Source: Palsa-504 sp963742795
GTDB taxonomy: Bacteria > Actinomycetota > Actinomycetes > Streptosporangiales > Streptosporangiaceae
Assembly: GCA_963742795.1 (NCBI GenBank)
Contig: CAVUNL010000009.1
Span: 62,001-126,000 of the forward strand
Length of the DNA stretch: 64,000 nucleotides
Direction: 5' to 3'
Under the pieces are notes generated by a model. That model was not told the DNA's origin. It saw nothing but the letters and a program-made list of their open reading frames with translations, and searched no databases. Below, piece by piece: positions 51,855 to 60,179 of this stretch. The position numbers and the translations under genes are program-made. Every line of letters begins with the position of its first letter. The first letter of the stretch is position 1.

Positions 51855-54119
51855 ATGAGCGACACCGGCGTGCGTGAGCGGCCTGTCCGGACGCACCAAG
51901 CGGGCGGGTCGCCGTTCGACCTGACCGTATCGAAGCTGCTGCGCCCGCTGGTCCGGCCGGGGACTATTCGCCGTGCGCTGCTGCTGGACCGCCTGGCGGC
52001 CGAGGATCCGCGCCGCATCGTCTCGGTGGTCGCGCCGTCGGGCTACGGGAAGACGACCCTGCTGGCGCAGTGGGCCGAGCGCGACGGCGCGGCCTTCGCC
52101 TGGGTCTCGCTCGACGAGCGGGACAACGATCCCAAGGTCTTGCTCACCTACGTTGCCGAAGCGCTCGATACCGTCGAGCCGGTCGGCGGGCAGGTGTTCG
52201 ACGCGCTGGCCTCTCCTGGCAGCTCGGTGCCCGGCTCGGTGGTGCCCCGGCTGGGGTCGGCCTTCGCGTCGATGACCGTGCCGGTCGTGCTGGTGCTCGA
52301 TGACGTGCAGCTGCTGCACAACACCGAATGCCGGGCCGCGCTGTCGGTGCTGGCCGATCACGTGCCGGCCGGGTCGCGGCTGGTGCTGGCCGGGCGGGCC
52401 GAGCCGCCGCTGCGGGTCGCGCGGCTGCGCGCCGAGGGCCGAATCCTGGAGATCGGCCCGGCTGACCTGTCGCTGACCTGCGTCGAGGCGGCTGCCCTGC
52501 TGCGCGACGCGGGCCTGGAGCTGGGTACCGATGTGGTCGCGGAGTTGCATCGGCGGACCGAGGGGTGGCCGGTCGGGCTGTACCTGGCGGCGCTGTACCT
52601 GCGCGACGGCGGCTCGCTCGGGACGGCGGCGGTGTCCTTCGGCGGTGATGACCGGCTGGTCAGCGAGTACATGGAGGCCGAGTTCCTGGCGCGGATCTCG
52701 GAGCGGCAGCGGGTGTTCCTGACCCGGACCGCAGTGCTGCAGCGGATGTCCGGGTCGCTGTGCGAGACGGTACTGGAAGTGCCCGGGTCTGCTGCGGCGC
52801 TGGCCGAGCTGGCCCGGTCCAACCTGCTGCTGGTGCCGCTGGACCGCCGGGGGCAGTGGTACCGGTACCACCACCTGTTCCGCGACATGCTCCTAGCCGA
52901 ACTGCGCCGCCAGGAACCCGCCCTGGTCCGGGTTCTTCACCGGCGAGCGGCGCAGTGGTTCGAGCGCAACGGCATGCCCGAGGAGGCACTGGAGCATTCG
53001 ATGGCCGCCGCGGATATCGACATTTCCGCCCGGCTGATCGAGCAGCGGTGGCTGGTGGCCTACCGGCAGGCACGGGTCACGACCGTCGAGGGGTGGCTCG
53101 GGTGGCTACAGGACCGGGGCGCGATGGAAAGGCGGCCGATGGTTACCGTGCTCGCCTGGTTCCTCGCCACGCAGATGGGGCGGGCAGCGGAGGCCGAGCG
53201 GTGGGCTGATGCGCTCGATTGCTGGCAATACGGGGACGCGGCCCAGCCGGGTGACCGTCACGCCCAGGCGTGGGCCGCCCTGCTGCGGGCGATTTCGTGC
53301 CGCCGGGGTGTCGAGCAGATGCGCGCGGACGCCGATGAGGCCGCGCGGAGGTTCGCGCAGGAGCACATCATGGAGTCCGCACCTGCGCTGTTCCAGGGGC
53401 TTGCCCGGGTTCTGTCCGGGGATCTCGAAGGCGGCGACGCATGTTTTGAAACAGTGCTGAGCGTCCGAGAGGAAATGAGCACGCCCGAAACTGTCGCGGT
53501 CGCGCTAGGCGAACGATCGCTGCTGGCGATGGCGCGCGGGCAGTGGAGCCGCGCCGAGATCCTGGCCGACGAAGCAGGCGCTGTCTTGCGCAGGGCCAAG
53601 TTCGAGGGCGCCCTGGCCTGCGCCGTGCTAGCCCGCGCCGCCGTGCACCGCGGAGACATCCCGGCTGCGCGCCAGCACCTGGTTAATGCGCAGCGGGTCC
53701 GGCCGACCCTGACCTACGCGATCCCCCACCTCGCCGTTCAGGCCCGGATCGAACTGGCCCGTGCCCACCTCGGGCTCGCCGACATCGCCGGCGCCAAGAC
53801 GCTCATGCGGGAAATCGATGAAGTGCTCCGGCGACGGCCCGCTCTGGGCACCCTAGCCGACGAGGCCCGGGCGCTTCGGGCCCGGCTGGCCAGCGAGCGC
53901 GACTCCACCATCCCCGGAGCGTCGGCCCTGACCGCCGCCGAGCTGCGCGTTCTGCCGCTGCTCGCCACGCACCTGTCATTCCCCGAGATCGGTGCCGAGA
54001 TGTTCCTGTCACCGAACACCATCAAGTCCCAAGCGATGTCTATCTACCGGAAGCTGGAAGCCTCCTCACGCAGCCAGGCAGTCACCCGATCCCGCGAGCT
54101 CGGCCTGCTCGAAGGATAA
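51855..54119 (+). CDS. LuxR family ATP-dependent regulator (MalT/LAL type)
   Basis: 754 residues. The N-terminal ATPase has Walker A APSGYGKTTLL and Walker B VLVLDDVQLL; the middle is a helical, TPR-like region; and the C-terminus is a LuxR helix-turn-helix (LTAAELRVLPLLATHLSFPEIGAEMFLSPNTIKSQAMSIYRKLEA). Such LALs activate transcription on binding an inducer and ATP. The ATG at 51855 has GGGG upstream; the in-frame ATG at 51840 is an alternative. The 3' end overlaps the convergent NmrA-like gene by 54 bases. Confidence 0.85.
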   Translation: MSDTGVRERPVRTHQAGGSPFDLTVSKLLRPLVRPGTIRRALLLDRLAAEDPRRIVSVVAPSGYGKTTLLAQWAERDGAAFAWVSLDERDNDPKVLLTYVAEALDTVEPVGGQVFDALASPGSSVPGSVVPRLGSAFASMTVPVVLVLDDVQLLHNTECRAALSVLADHVPAGSRLVLAGRAEPPLRVARLRAEGRILEIGPADLSLTCVEAAALLRDAGLELGTDVVAELHRRTEGWPVGLYLAALYLRDGGSLGTAAVSFGGDDRLVSEYMEAEFLARISERQRVFLTRTAVLQRMSGSLCETVLEVPGSAAALAELARSNLLLVPLDRRGQWYRYHHLFRDMLLAELRRQEPALVRVLHRRAAQWFERNGMPEEALEHSMAAADIDISARLIEQRWLVAYRQARVTTVEGWLGWLQDRGAMERRPMVTVLAWFLATQMGRAAEAERWADALDCWQYGDAAQPGDRHAQAWAALLRAISCRRGVEQMRADADEAARRFAQEHIMESAPALFQGLARVLSGDLEGGDACFETVLSVREEMSTPETVAVALGERSLLAMARGQWSRAEILADEAGAVLRRAKFEGALACAVLARAAVHRGDIPAARQHLVNAQRVRPTLTYAIPHLAVQARIELARAHLGLADIAGAKTLMREIDEVLRRRPALGTLADEARALRARLASERDSTIPGASALTAAELRVLPLLATHLSFPEIGAEMFLSPNTIKSQAMSIYRKLEASSRSQAVTRSRELGLLEG

Positions 54120-55026
54120 GTGACCTGTCATCCAAGTACGTCCCAGCGCTGGCCGCAGGTGGGTGATCGCCCAGCCCGCCAGGGTGCCCGGCGTCGTCGT
54201 CATCAGCGAGCGCGGCTGCTCCGGGGTGAACCCCTCGCGCTTGCCGATGTTCATGCCGACGATCCCCTCGACGGCGACCTCGCTCATGCCCGCGTCGCGC
54301 AGGGCGGCGCGCTGCTCGTCGCCGGTGATCTGCTGCGCTTTGATCGGCACGCCGGTCGCGGTCGACAGCGCCGCGGCGGCCTCGGTCCAGGTCAGGTCGG
54401 CCGGGCCGTGCACCGCCTGCACCTGCCAGGCCGGTCCAGTCGTCGGCGAGTAGGCGCGCCGTGGCCACGGTGGCGATGTCGCGGGGGTCGACCCACGGCA
54501 TCGGATCATCCAGCGGCCGGATGGTGGTCAGCCGTCCGGCCCGCAGCCCGTCGAGGTCCATGAGCAGATTCGTCATGAACAAGCCGCAACGCAAATGCAG
54601 CAACGCGGTACCGGTCTCCTCGCGCGCGGCGTCGAGCCGCTGCTCGACCCGGGCCAGGCCGTCGACGAAGCCCGCGCCGCAGCGCCTCTCGGCGCCGATA
54701 CTGCTCTGGAACACCACGCGGGCGATCCGGTTCTGCCGCATCGCGGCGGCCAGGCCTTCCCCGGTGCGTTCGGCGTCGGCGTCGGGGTCGGGCAGCGACC
54801 AGTCGTCCGGGTGTACCCAGTAGATCGCCGCGACGCCGCGGGTCGCTTCGGCCACGTAGCCGGCGTCGCGCTGGTCACCGACGGCCAGCTCGACCTGATC
54901 ACGCACCTCGGCGTCGAGGCGGTCGGGGTTGCGGAGCAGCAGGCGGGGACGGACGCCGGCCTGGCACAGCATCCGTACGGCGTGCGATCCGACGCGGCCG
55001 GTCGGGGTGGTGACAGCAATAGTCAC
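54066..55026 (-). pseudogene. NmrA-like NAD(P)-binding protein, one frameshift
   Basis: The N-terminal part MTIAVTTPTGRVGSHAVRML, LLLRNPDRLDAEV and VVFQSSIGAERRCGAGF are in one frame. Near 54,430 the reading shifts into QVQAVHGPADLTWTEAAAALSTATG and MNIGKREGFTPEQPRSLMTTTPGT, typical of the NmrA C-terminal half. The intact protein would be about 320 residues. It shares 54 bases of 3' end with the convergent LAL gene, so part of the C-terminal tail (GRTWMTGHLSFEQ onward) is read antisense to it. Confidence 0.7.
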
Positions 55027-55364
55027 GGCGATCTCCTCTCGCTTCGGGTGCGGACCAGCTCAACGGGCGCTACCCGCACCGCCAGAACCGAATCACCACG
55101 CGGCGCCCCGGACCGGCCGTAACGGAACCTTCTACGGGAACCCCCAGGCCGTGAGACCCGCGAGGGACGTCCCGTAAGACCCGCCCAGTGAGCATTCTCG
55201 CAAAGCGGCCTCACACGGGACACCCTGCAGACGCCGTCGGGTCTTGCGGTTGTCAGAGCAGCATGCACCGAGTTGCGCAGGGGTTTCGGAGCTGGACAGA
55301 TTGGATTCGCCCTCTGATAGGCGGGCGGCGCACGGAGCTGGTGCCGGCTGAGGAGTGATTTGGG
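55027..55364. other. Intergenic DNA between divergent genes
   Basis: No convincing gene. Two related stretches, GTGAGACCCGCGAGGGACGTC near 55,150 and GGGTCTTGCGG near 55,237, give weak inverted repeats that could hold promoters for the divergent NmrA-like and monooxygenase genes. Confidence 0.3.
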
Positions 55365-56768
55365 ATGCGCGAGACCTGTGATCACGCGATCGTTTTCGGC
55401 GCGAGTTTGGCTGGGCTGCTGACCGCGCGGGTTCTGGCGGAGTTCTGCAACCAGGTAACGATTGTCGAGCGGGATGCACTGCCACCAGCCGGACAGCATC
55501 GCAAGGGAGTGCCGCACGGCCGTCATCTGCATGGCCTGCACCCCAGGGGCAGAGAGATACTCGACGAGCTGCTCCCCGGCTTCACCGCCGAACTGACCGC
55601 CGCAGGGGCCGTGTGCTGTGATGTGCTCGCCGACGGGCGGTGGCAGCTCTCCGGCCATCAGCTCAAGCAGCGCCACGCCGGCCTGCCCGCGCTGCTCGCG
55701 AGCCGGCCGTTCCTGGAGGGCTACGTGCGCGAGCGCGTCTTCGGACTGCCTAATGTCCGCGTGCTCGATGGCCACTCCGTGGCCGGCCTGATGGCAGCGC
55801 GGGGACGACGGAGGGTCACCGGCGCGCGGGTGAGCGACGCCGAGGGCAAACCCGACGTGATTGATGCCGATCTGGTGGTAGACGCCAGCGGCCGTGGCTC
55901 CCGCGCCCCCCGGTGGCTCAGCGAGCTGGGCTACCAGGTCCCGGCGCAAGACCGGGTGGAGATCGGCCTGGGCTATGCGACCAGGACGTACCGCCTGCGG
56001 CCGGGCGCGATGAACGGCGACCGCCTGATCTTGGTCACTGCCACGCTGGCCAGCCCACGTTTCGGAGCGCTGGCGGCGATTGAGGGCGGCCGGCACATGC
56101 TGACTCTTGGCGGGATCTGCGGGGACTACCCGCCGACCGATCCTGCAGGCTTCGCGGACTTCCTCTCGGCCCTGCCGACCGGCGCCATCGCTGCGGCGGT
56201 CGCCGACGCCGAGCCGCTCGATGAGGCCGTGCCGTTCCGGTTCCCTGCCAGCACGAGGAACCGCTATGAGCGGCTACGCGAGGTTCCCGCGGGGCTGCTG
56301 GTGACCGGCGACGCCGTATGCTCGTTCAACCCGGTCTACGGACAGGGCATGACCGTGGCCGCGATGCAGGCGCTGGTGCTGCGCCGGTACATCGGCGCGG
56401 GTACCGCCGGCACTCCGTCGCGCTTCTTCAAGGACATCGCCGCGGTCATCGATATCCCCTGGGACATCGCCGTGGGCGCTGACCTGGCCTTCCCCCAGGT
56501 GCCCGGCCCACGGCCGGCAAAAGTGCGGTTCGTCAACGCCTACCTGCCAAGGCTGCACGCGGCCGCGGCCGGCGACGGCGAACTCGCGCTGGCGATGATC
56601 AGGGTCATCGGCCTCAAGGACCGGCCAGAGGGGCTCCTGCGCCCGGACCGCATGCTGCGCGTGCTACGCGGCAACCTCCGTCGGCGGCAGACCGCAGCCT
56701 GTACCGAGACTCCTGCCGGAGCAGCAGGGCTATTACACGTTCCTGGCTCATCACAGATGAGGGTGTAG
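55365..56768 (+). CDS. FAD-dependent monooxygenase/oxidoreductase (PHBH-like)
   Basis: 467 residues. The FAD motif HAIVFGASLAGLLTARVLAE, ERDALPP, VVDASGRGSRAPRWL and the second FAD motif VTGDAVCSFNPVYGQGMTVAAMQA are all visible. This is the group often annotated 2-polyprenyl-6-methoxyphenol hydroxylase-like, which includes enzymes of secondary metabolism. The Cys in DAVCSF and the loop NPVYGQGM are usual for the group. No biosynthetic cluster surrounds it; the substrate is unknown. Confidence 0.85.
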   Translation: MRETCDHAIVFGASLAGLLTARVLAEFCNQVTIVERDALPPAGQHRKGVPHGRHLHGLHPRGREILDELLPGFTAELTAAGAVCCDVLADGRWQLSGHQLKQRHAGLPALLASRPFLEGYVRERVFGLPNVRVLDGHSVAGLMAARGRRRVTGARVSDAEGKPDVIDADLVVDASGRGSRAPRWLSELGYQVPAQDRVEIGLGYATRTYRLRPGAMNGDRLILVTATLASPRFGALAAIEGGRHMLTLGGICGDYPPTDPAGFADFLSALPTGAIAAAVADAEPLDEAVPFRFPASTRNRYERLREVPAGLLVTGDAVCSFNPVYGQGMTVAAMQALVLRRYIGAGTAGTPSRFFKDIAAVIDIPWDIAVGADLAFPQVPGPRPAKVRFVNAYLPRLHAAAAGDGELALAMIRVIGLKDRPEGLLRPDRMLRVLRGNLRRRQTAACTETPAGAAGLLHVPGSSQMRV

Positions 56769-56884
56769 CGGTCTGGCGGCGCGTTTGACAGCGACACGGC
56801 GACCGACATGATGCCGGTTGCGCACCGCGTCGCCGGCGTGCTAGCGTTCCGGCGATCGTGATCCATCGGCAGGAGGTGAGACCC

Positions 56885-56944
56885 ATGAACGCAGTATCCG
56901 CAGTGGGTGCTCCCCTGCAGTCCACGATCGCGCGACTGAGGTAG
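56885..56944 (+). CDS. Possible 19-codon leader ORF
   Basis: AGGAGG (56872-56877) seven bases before the ATG at 56885 is an ideal ribosome-binding site, yet the frame reads only MNAVSAVGAPLQSTIARLR and stops. It precedes the chimeric hydrolase gene by 46 bases. It may be a leader peptide or the remnant of a longer gene. Confidence 0.4.
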   Translation: MNAVSAVGAPLQSTIARLR

Positions 56945-56990
56945 TCGCCACCGGGAGCGCTCGACAGGCAATTCGCGAAAGGCGACTCCC

Positions 56991-58223
56991 ATGAACACAA
57001 CACCTTCTTCAACTCTGCACTTCACCTTGACGACGACCTCCGATGGCATCGCCGGGCGCACCTTCACGGTCGGCGACATCAGCGGCGTGCCGTGGTCGTC
57101 CGGGTCGGCGACCGACGGCGCGCCCCCGCTCCTGACGGGCCACGGCAGCGGCCTGCACAAGTACGCTCCAGGGCTCGTCTCCCGGGCCCGCCGGGCAGTG
57201 GCAGGCGACGGGTCGGGCAACGGGTCCGGCGACGGGTTCACGGTCGCCGCGATCGACGCGCCAGGGCACGGCGGCCAGCCGAGGTCCGACCAGGATCAGC
57301 GGCAGGTCGACGCCATAAGGCGGGCACCCGCCGCGGGCGAGCGAGCGTTGGTCCTTGGTGGTGGCGGATCGGCAGGCAATGCGTGGTTGATCGGCGTCAT
57401 CGCCGGCCTGTTTGATGCCGGGTTGGATGTGACCGAGGCTGATCTGATCATCGGGACGTCGGCCGGATCGACGGCCGCGGCCCAGATAAGCAGCGCGACC
57501 CAGCCGGCCGAACTGCTTGCCGGCATCCTTGCCGCTGCGCCCCAGCCGCGGACTGGTCCGGTCGGAGCCGACGGTGGACGCGCTCCGGATAGGCCGGCGG
57601 CGGACCATATGGAGAGGACGAGCGGAATCATCGCTGCCGCTGAGGATGCGGCCGACATGCGCCGGAGAATGGGCGCGGCGGCGCTGGAAATGGATGCGGC
57701 GTCGGGCAGTTCCGGGCAAACGCAGCGGCGCGCTGCCGTCGCCGCCCGGCTGCCCAGCCAGCAGTGGCCGCAACGGCCGATGCTCATCGTGGCTGTCGAT
57801 GCGCGTACCGGTGAACCGGTCGTGTTCGACCGCCACAGCGGAGTCGACCTGGTGGACGCCGTCACCGCCAGCTGTGCCGGGCCCGGCGTCCCTCCGCACA
57901 GTATCGGCGACAGCCAGTACATCGACGGCGGCTACCGATCCAACGAGAATGCCGATCTGGCAGCCGGATACGGGCGGGTGCTGGTGCTGTCACCACTTGG
58001 CGGCAGATCACGGGCGCCGCTGGACTGGGGCATCCATCTCGCAGCGCAGGCCGGCGAACTACGCGCACGCGGCAGCAGAGTCGAAGCCATCTTCCCGGAT
58101 AGCAACTCCCGCGACGCGTTCGGCGTCAATCTGATGGATCCGTCGACGCGTCCGCCCGCCGCTCGATCCGGTTACAACCAAGGCAGAGCCCTTGCCGGGC
58201 ACCTCACCGAATTCTGGCGCTGA
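56991..58223 (+). CDS. Chimera of a truncated alpha/beta-hydrolase and a patatin-like phospholipase
   Basis: 410 residues. Residues 1-107 match the start of a dienelactone-hydrolase-like protein (FTVGDISGVPWSSG, HGSGLHKYAPGLVSRARRAV, FTVAAIDAPGHGGQPRSDQD) and stop before any nucleophile. At about residue 115 the sequence changes to a patatin: ALVLGGGGSAGNAWLIGVIAG with oxyanion glycines, nucleophile GTSAGS, and the Asp of YIDGGYRSNENAD (a variant of DGG). The patatin catalytic Ser-Asp dyad is complete, so lipid acyl hydrolysis is plausible, while the N-terminal part cannot be catalytic alone. It reads through without a break. Confidence 0.75.
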   Translation: MNTTPSSTLHFTLTTTSDGIAGRTFTVGDISGVPWSSGSATDGAPPLLTGHGSGLHKYAPGLVSRARRAVAGDGSGNGSGDGFTVAAIDAPGHGGQPRSDQDQRQVDAIRRAPAAGERALVLGGGGSAGNAWLIGVIAGLFDAGLDVTEADLIIGTSAGSTAAAQISSATQPAELLAGILAAAPQPRTGPVGADGGRAPDRPAADHMERTSGIIAAAEDAADMRRRMGAAALEMDAASGSSGQTQRRAAVAARLPSQQWPQRPMLIVAVDARTGEPVVFDRHSGVDLVDAVTASCAGPGVPPHSIGDSQYIDGGYRSNENADLAAGYGRVLVLSPLGGRSRAPLDWGIHLAAQAGELRARGSRVEAIFPDSNSRDAFGVNLMDPSTRPPAARSGYNQGRALAGHLTEFWR

Positions 58224-58556
58224 CGCCTGCGAAACCAGTCGGCTCGGCAGGCGTGACGACACCTGCTCATGCCTCGGCTGGCTGGTCGTGCCGGTATCCG
58301 GCTGGACTGCGGTCCGCCCGAAAACCGCTGGCATGGCTGATTCATCGGAACGTAGCCTGATTAGGCACCGTTGTCGCGGCAAAGCGTGAACGCGGGATCG
58401 AGCCGTTCGCGCAGTGGGCAGCGCCACCGGTGTCGCGGTCACGAGGGCGTACGCCGCAGGGTGTACGGGCCGTGAAAGTTCATCCGCCAGGCGGACGCCG
58501 CCAGCGGTCACTTTCCATAGCGTCATACATGGGGCCAGATCAGTCAGGGGGCTGAG
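58224..58556. other. Intergenic DNA upstream of two small genes
   Basis: No gene is seen. The last part holds copy 1 of a repeated 48-base element (58472-58519). Confidence 0.4.
58472..58519 (+). repeat. Repeated 48-nt upstream element, copy 1
   Basis: The block from GTGAAAGTTCATC to CACTTTCCATA matches 59080-59127 at 39 of 48 bases without gaps; weaker similarity extends about 12 bases upstream (GTACG-GCC). It ends 37 bases before the gene at 58557. It may be a shared promoter or RNA control element. Confidence 0.6.
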
Positions 58557-58886
58557 ATGCAGCTAACCATCTACCATCCCGTAACTAGCGTGGTCTGGGC
58601 CGACGCCTTGTTCGCGTCAGTCCTGCAGCGCTCCGATAACCCCAGCGCGGGTCAGGTCCGGAAGGCCGTCGCGGCGGCCGTGCGCGCCTACGGCGGCTTG
58701 GGGTGCGTCCAGCGCGTGGCCCAGGAGTTCGGCGACCACCCGGAGGCCGCGGCGGACCGGATGCGCTGGGCTCGGGCGGTCGCCGGCCAGCTGTTCGCCG
58801 CACCGTCCGCACCTGCGCAGCAGAGCCGGCGAAGACAGCCCAGACCGCCCGTGGCCAGCCTCCCGACATGGCGGCTGGCCGGGTGA
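58557..58886 (+). CDS. Small protein of unknown function
   Basis: 109 residues: MQLTIYHPVTSVVWADALFASVLQRSDNPSAGQVRKAVAAAVRAYGGLGCVQRVAQEFGDHPEAAADRMRWAR is helical and looks like an actinobacterial conserved hypothetical; the last 30 residues are Pro/Arg-rich. GGGGG five bases before the ATG is a good ribosome-binding site. Its stop overlaps the next start (TGATG). Confidence 0.6.
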   Translation: MQLTIYHPVTSVVWADALFASVLQRSDNPSAGQVRKAVAAAVRAYGGLGCVQRVAQEFGDHPEAAADRMRWARAVAGQLFAAPSAPAQQSRRRQPRPPVASLPTWRLAG

Positions 58887-59041
58887 TGAAGCGCATCCGC
58901 GCCGGCAAGCCGAGGATCCGGCGCGAGCGCGCCTGGACAGAGGACCCGCCGGCCGACCCGCGGGACCCAGATGTGGTCCGGGCCAAGGCGCTGGCCCGTG
59001 CCCGGCTGACCGGCTCGTCCCGGGCCAGCCAGGCTCAGTAG
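58886..59041 (+). CDS. Small basic protein coupled to the previous gene
   Basis: 51 residues, Arg/Lys-rich: MKRIRAGKPRIRRERAWTED, then PDVVRAKALARARLTG. The ATG shares a base with the stop of the upstream gene, so translational coupling is likely. No domain is recognised. Confidence 0.5.
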   Translation: MKRIRAGKPRIRRERAWTEDPPADPRDPDVVRAKALARARLTGSSRASQAQ

Positions 59042-59079
59042 GCGGACACCCTGGCCCTGGGCACATGGCGTACGCGCCG

Positions 59080-59127
59080 GTGAAGGTTCACCTGTCAGGC
59101 GGGCGCCGCCCGCCGCCACTGTCCATA
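59080..59127 (+). repeat. Repeated 48-nt upstream element, copy 2
   Basis: Second copy, from GTGAAGGTTCACC to CACTGTCCATA; see 58472. It ends 16 bases before the gene at 59144. Confidence 0.6.
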
Positions 59128-59143
59128 ACCGAGGAAGTGCGTC

Positions 59144-59410
59144 ATGAAGAACTTGATCACGCCGAACATTACCCTGGCCCTAGTCCTTCTGGCAGCGATG
59201 GCCGCGGTCGCGCTCCGGGCTGCGGCCAGGCGGCCAGAGCCACGGCGGGCGTCCGGCGCCGGATCCGCGCCGTTTACGGTGAGGACACCTGGCCCCCGGG
59301 CCAGGCAGGCCGGTGCCGTTGAGCAGATGCAGGACGTATTTCACGAGCTGCACGCCGATGGGCGCAACGCTGCTTGCACGGTCTGCGACGGCCAGTACTG
59401 GCCGGCGTAA
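59144..59410 (+). CDS. Small membrane-anchored protein with CxxC
   Basis: 88 residues: one N-terminal hydrophobic helix (TPNITLALVLLAAMAAVALRA), a basic linker and a C-terminal CTVCDGQYWPA that could bind metal or be redox-active. GAGGAAG six bases before the ATG supports the start, and the repeated element lies upstream. The function is unknown. Confidence 0.6.
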   Translation: MKNLITPNITLALVLLAAMAAVALRAAARRPEPRRASGAGSAPFTVRTPGPRARQAGAVEQMQDVFHELHADGRNAACTVCDGQYWPA

Positions 59411-60179
59411 GGCCACTAGCCGACCGCAGCCTGAACCTCTGATCCTTGGTCTCGTCCCGGACCAGCCAGCGCCCGGCGCCGAAACTGACCGCGTACACAA
59501 GGCCATCTACTGTCGGCAGCAGGCCGCTGAACTGTCCCGGCCCGGTTGTCTCACCGAGGCCCGCGCCGCCCGGCCAGCCGACGCTGGCGGGCAGGTGCCG
59601 CAGGGCACTGCCACGAACGTCGGCGAACCCCCGCGACGCCGCCACACCTCGTCGGCACCCCGCCGCCAGTCAGACAGGCGGCCATATGTTGCGTCGCGCT
59701 CTCCGTGGCGGGGTCCGGTGCGATACATACGCACTCGGCCAGCGCGCTCACGTGCCGAATTGAGGGCGTTGCCCAAGCGCATACTCATGCACGGCTAGGC
59801 ATATTCCATCGAGGGGCTCGATGGACACGATGATTGCCGAACTCGCCTGCGTCATTTAGTTAGTTATAAGACGAGCCGAATGCTTAATACGCGCCGGGCG
59901 TGAACGATTGAGGGCTGTGACAGCAGCAGAATGTGCCACGCACAGATAAACCAGTTCGGCGACCGTTTGTCACCGCTGACGAACCACGTCATAGCCTGCT
60001 TGCCAGTAGCCCTTATTGCGGCCATTGCCGGATGTCGGGTAGTCTGGGGGCTCTACTCTGACTGAGGTTCTGTAGTCCGCGCTTTTCCTTTTACCTTTTG
60101 TCGGCTTACTCTCGATTGGTTGGCCATAGCTATGGCAGGAGTTGTACGCGAACACGGGGCATTCTAGCGACTTTGTGGG
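59411..60179. other. Long region without a clear gene; possible remnant on the minus strand
   Basis: Between about 59,430 and 59,790 the minus strand reads, in two frames, YGRLSDWRRGADEVWRRRG, then FADVRGSALRHLPASVGW and LLPTVDGLVYAVSFGAGRWL with VRDETKDQRF. This looks like a broken gene. From about 59,840 the base composition becomes markedly more AT-rich, as if a new segment begins. From 60,176 down to 59,970 the minus strand is open in the same frame as the SIR2-domain gene (see findings). Confidence 0.35.
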
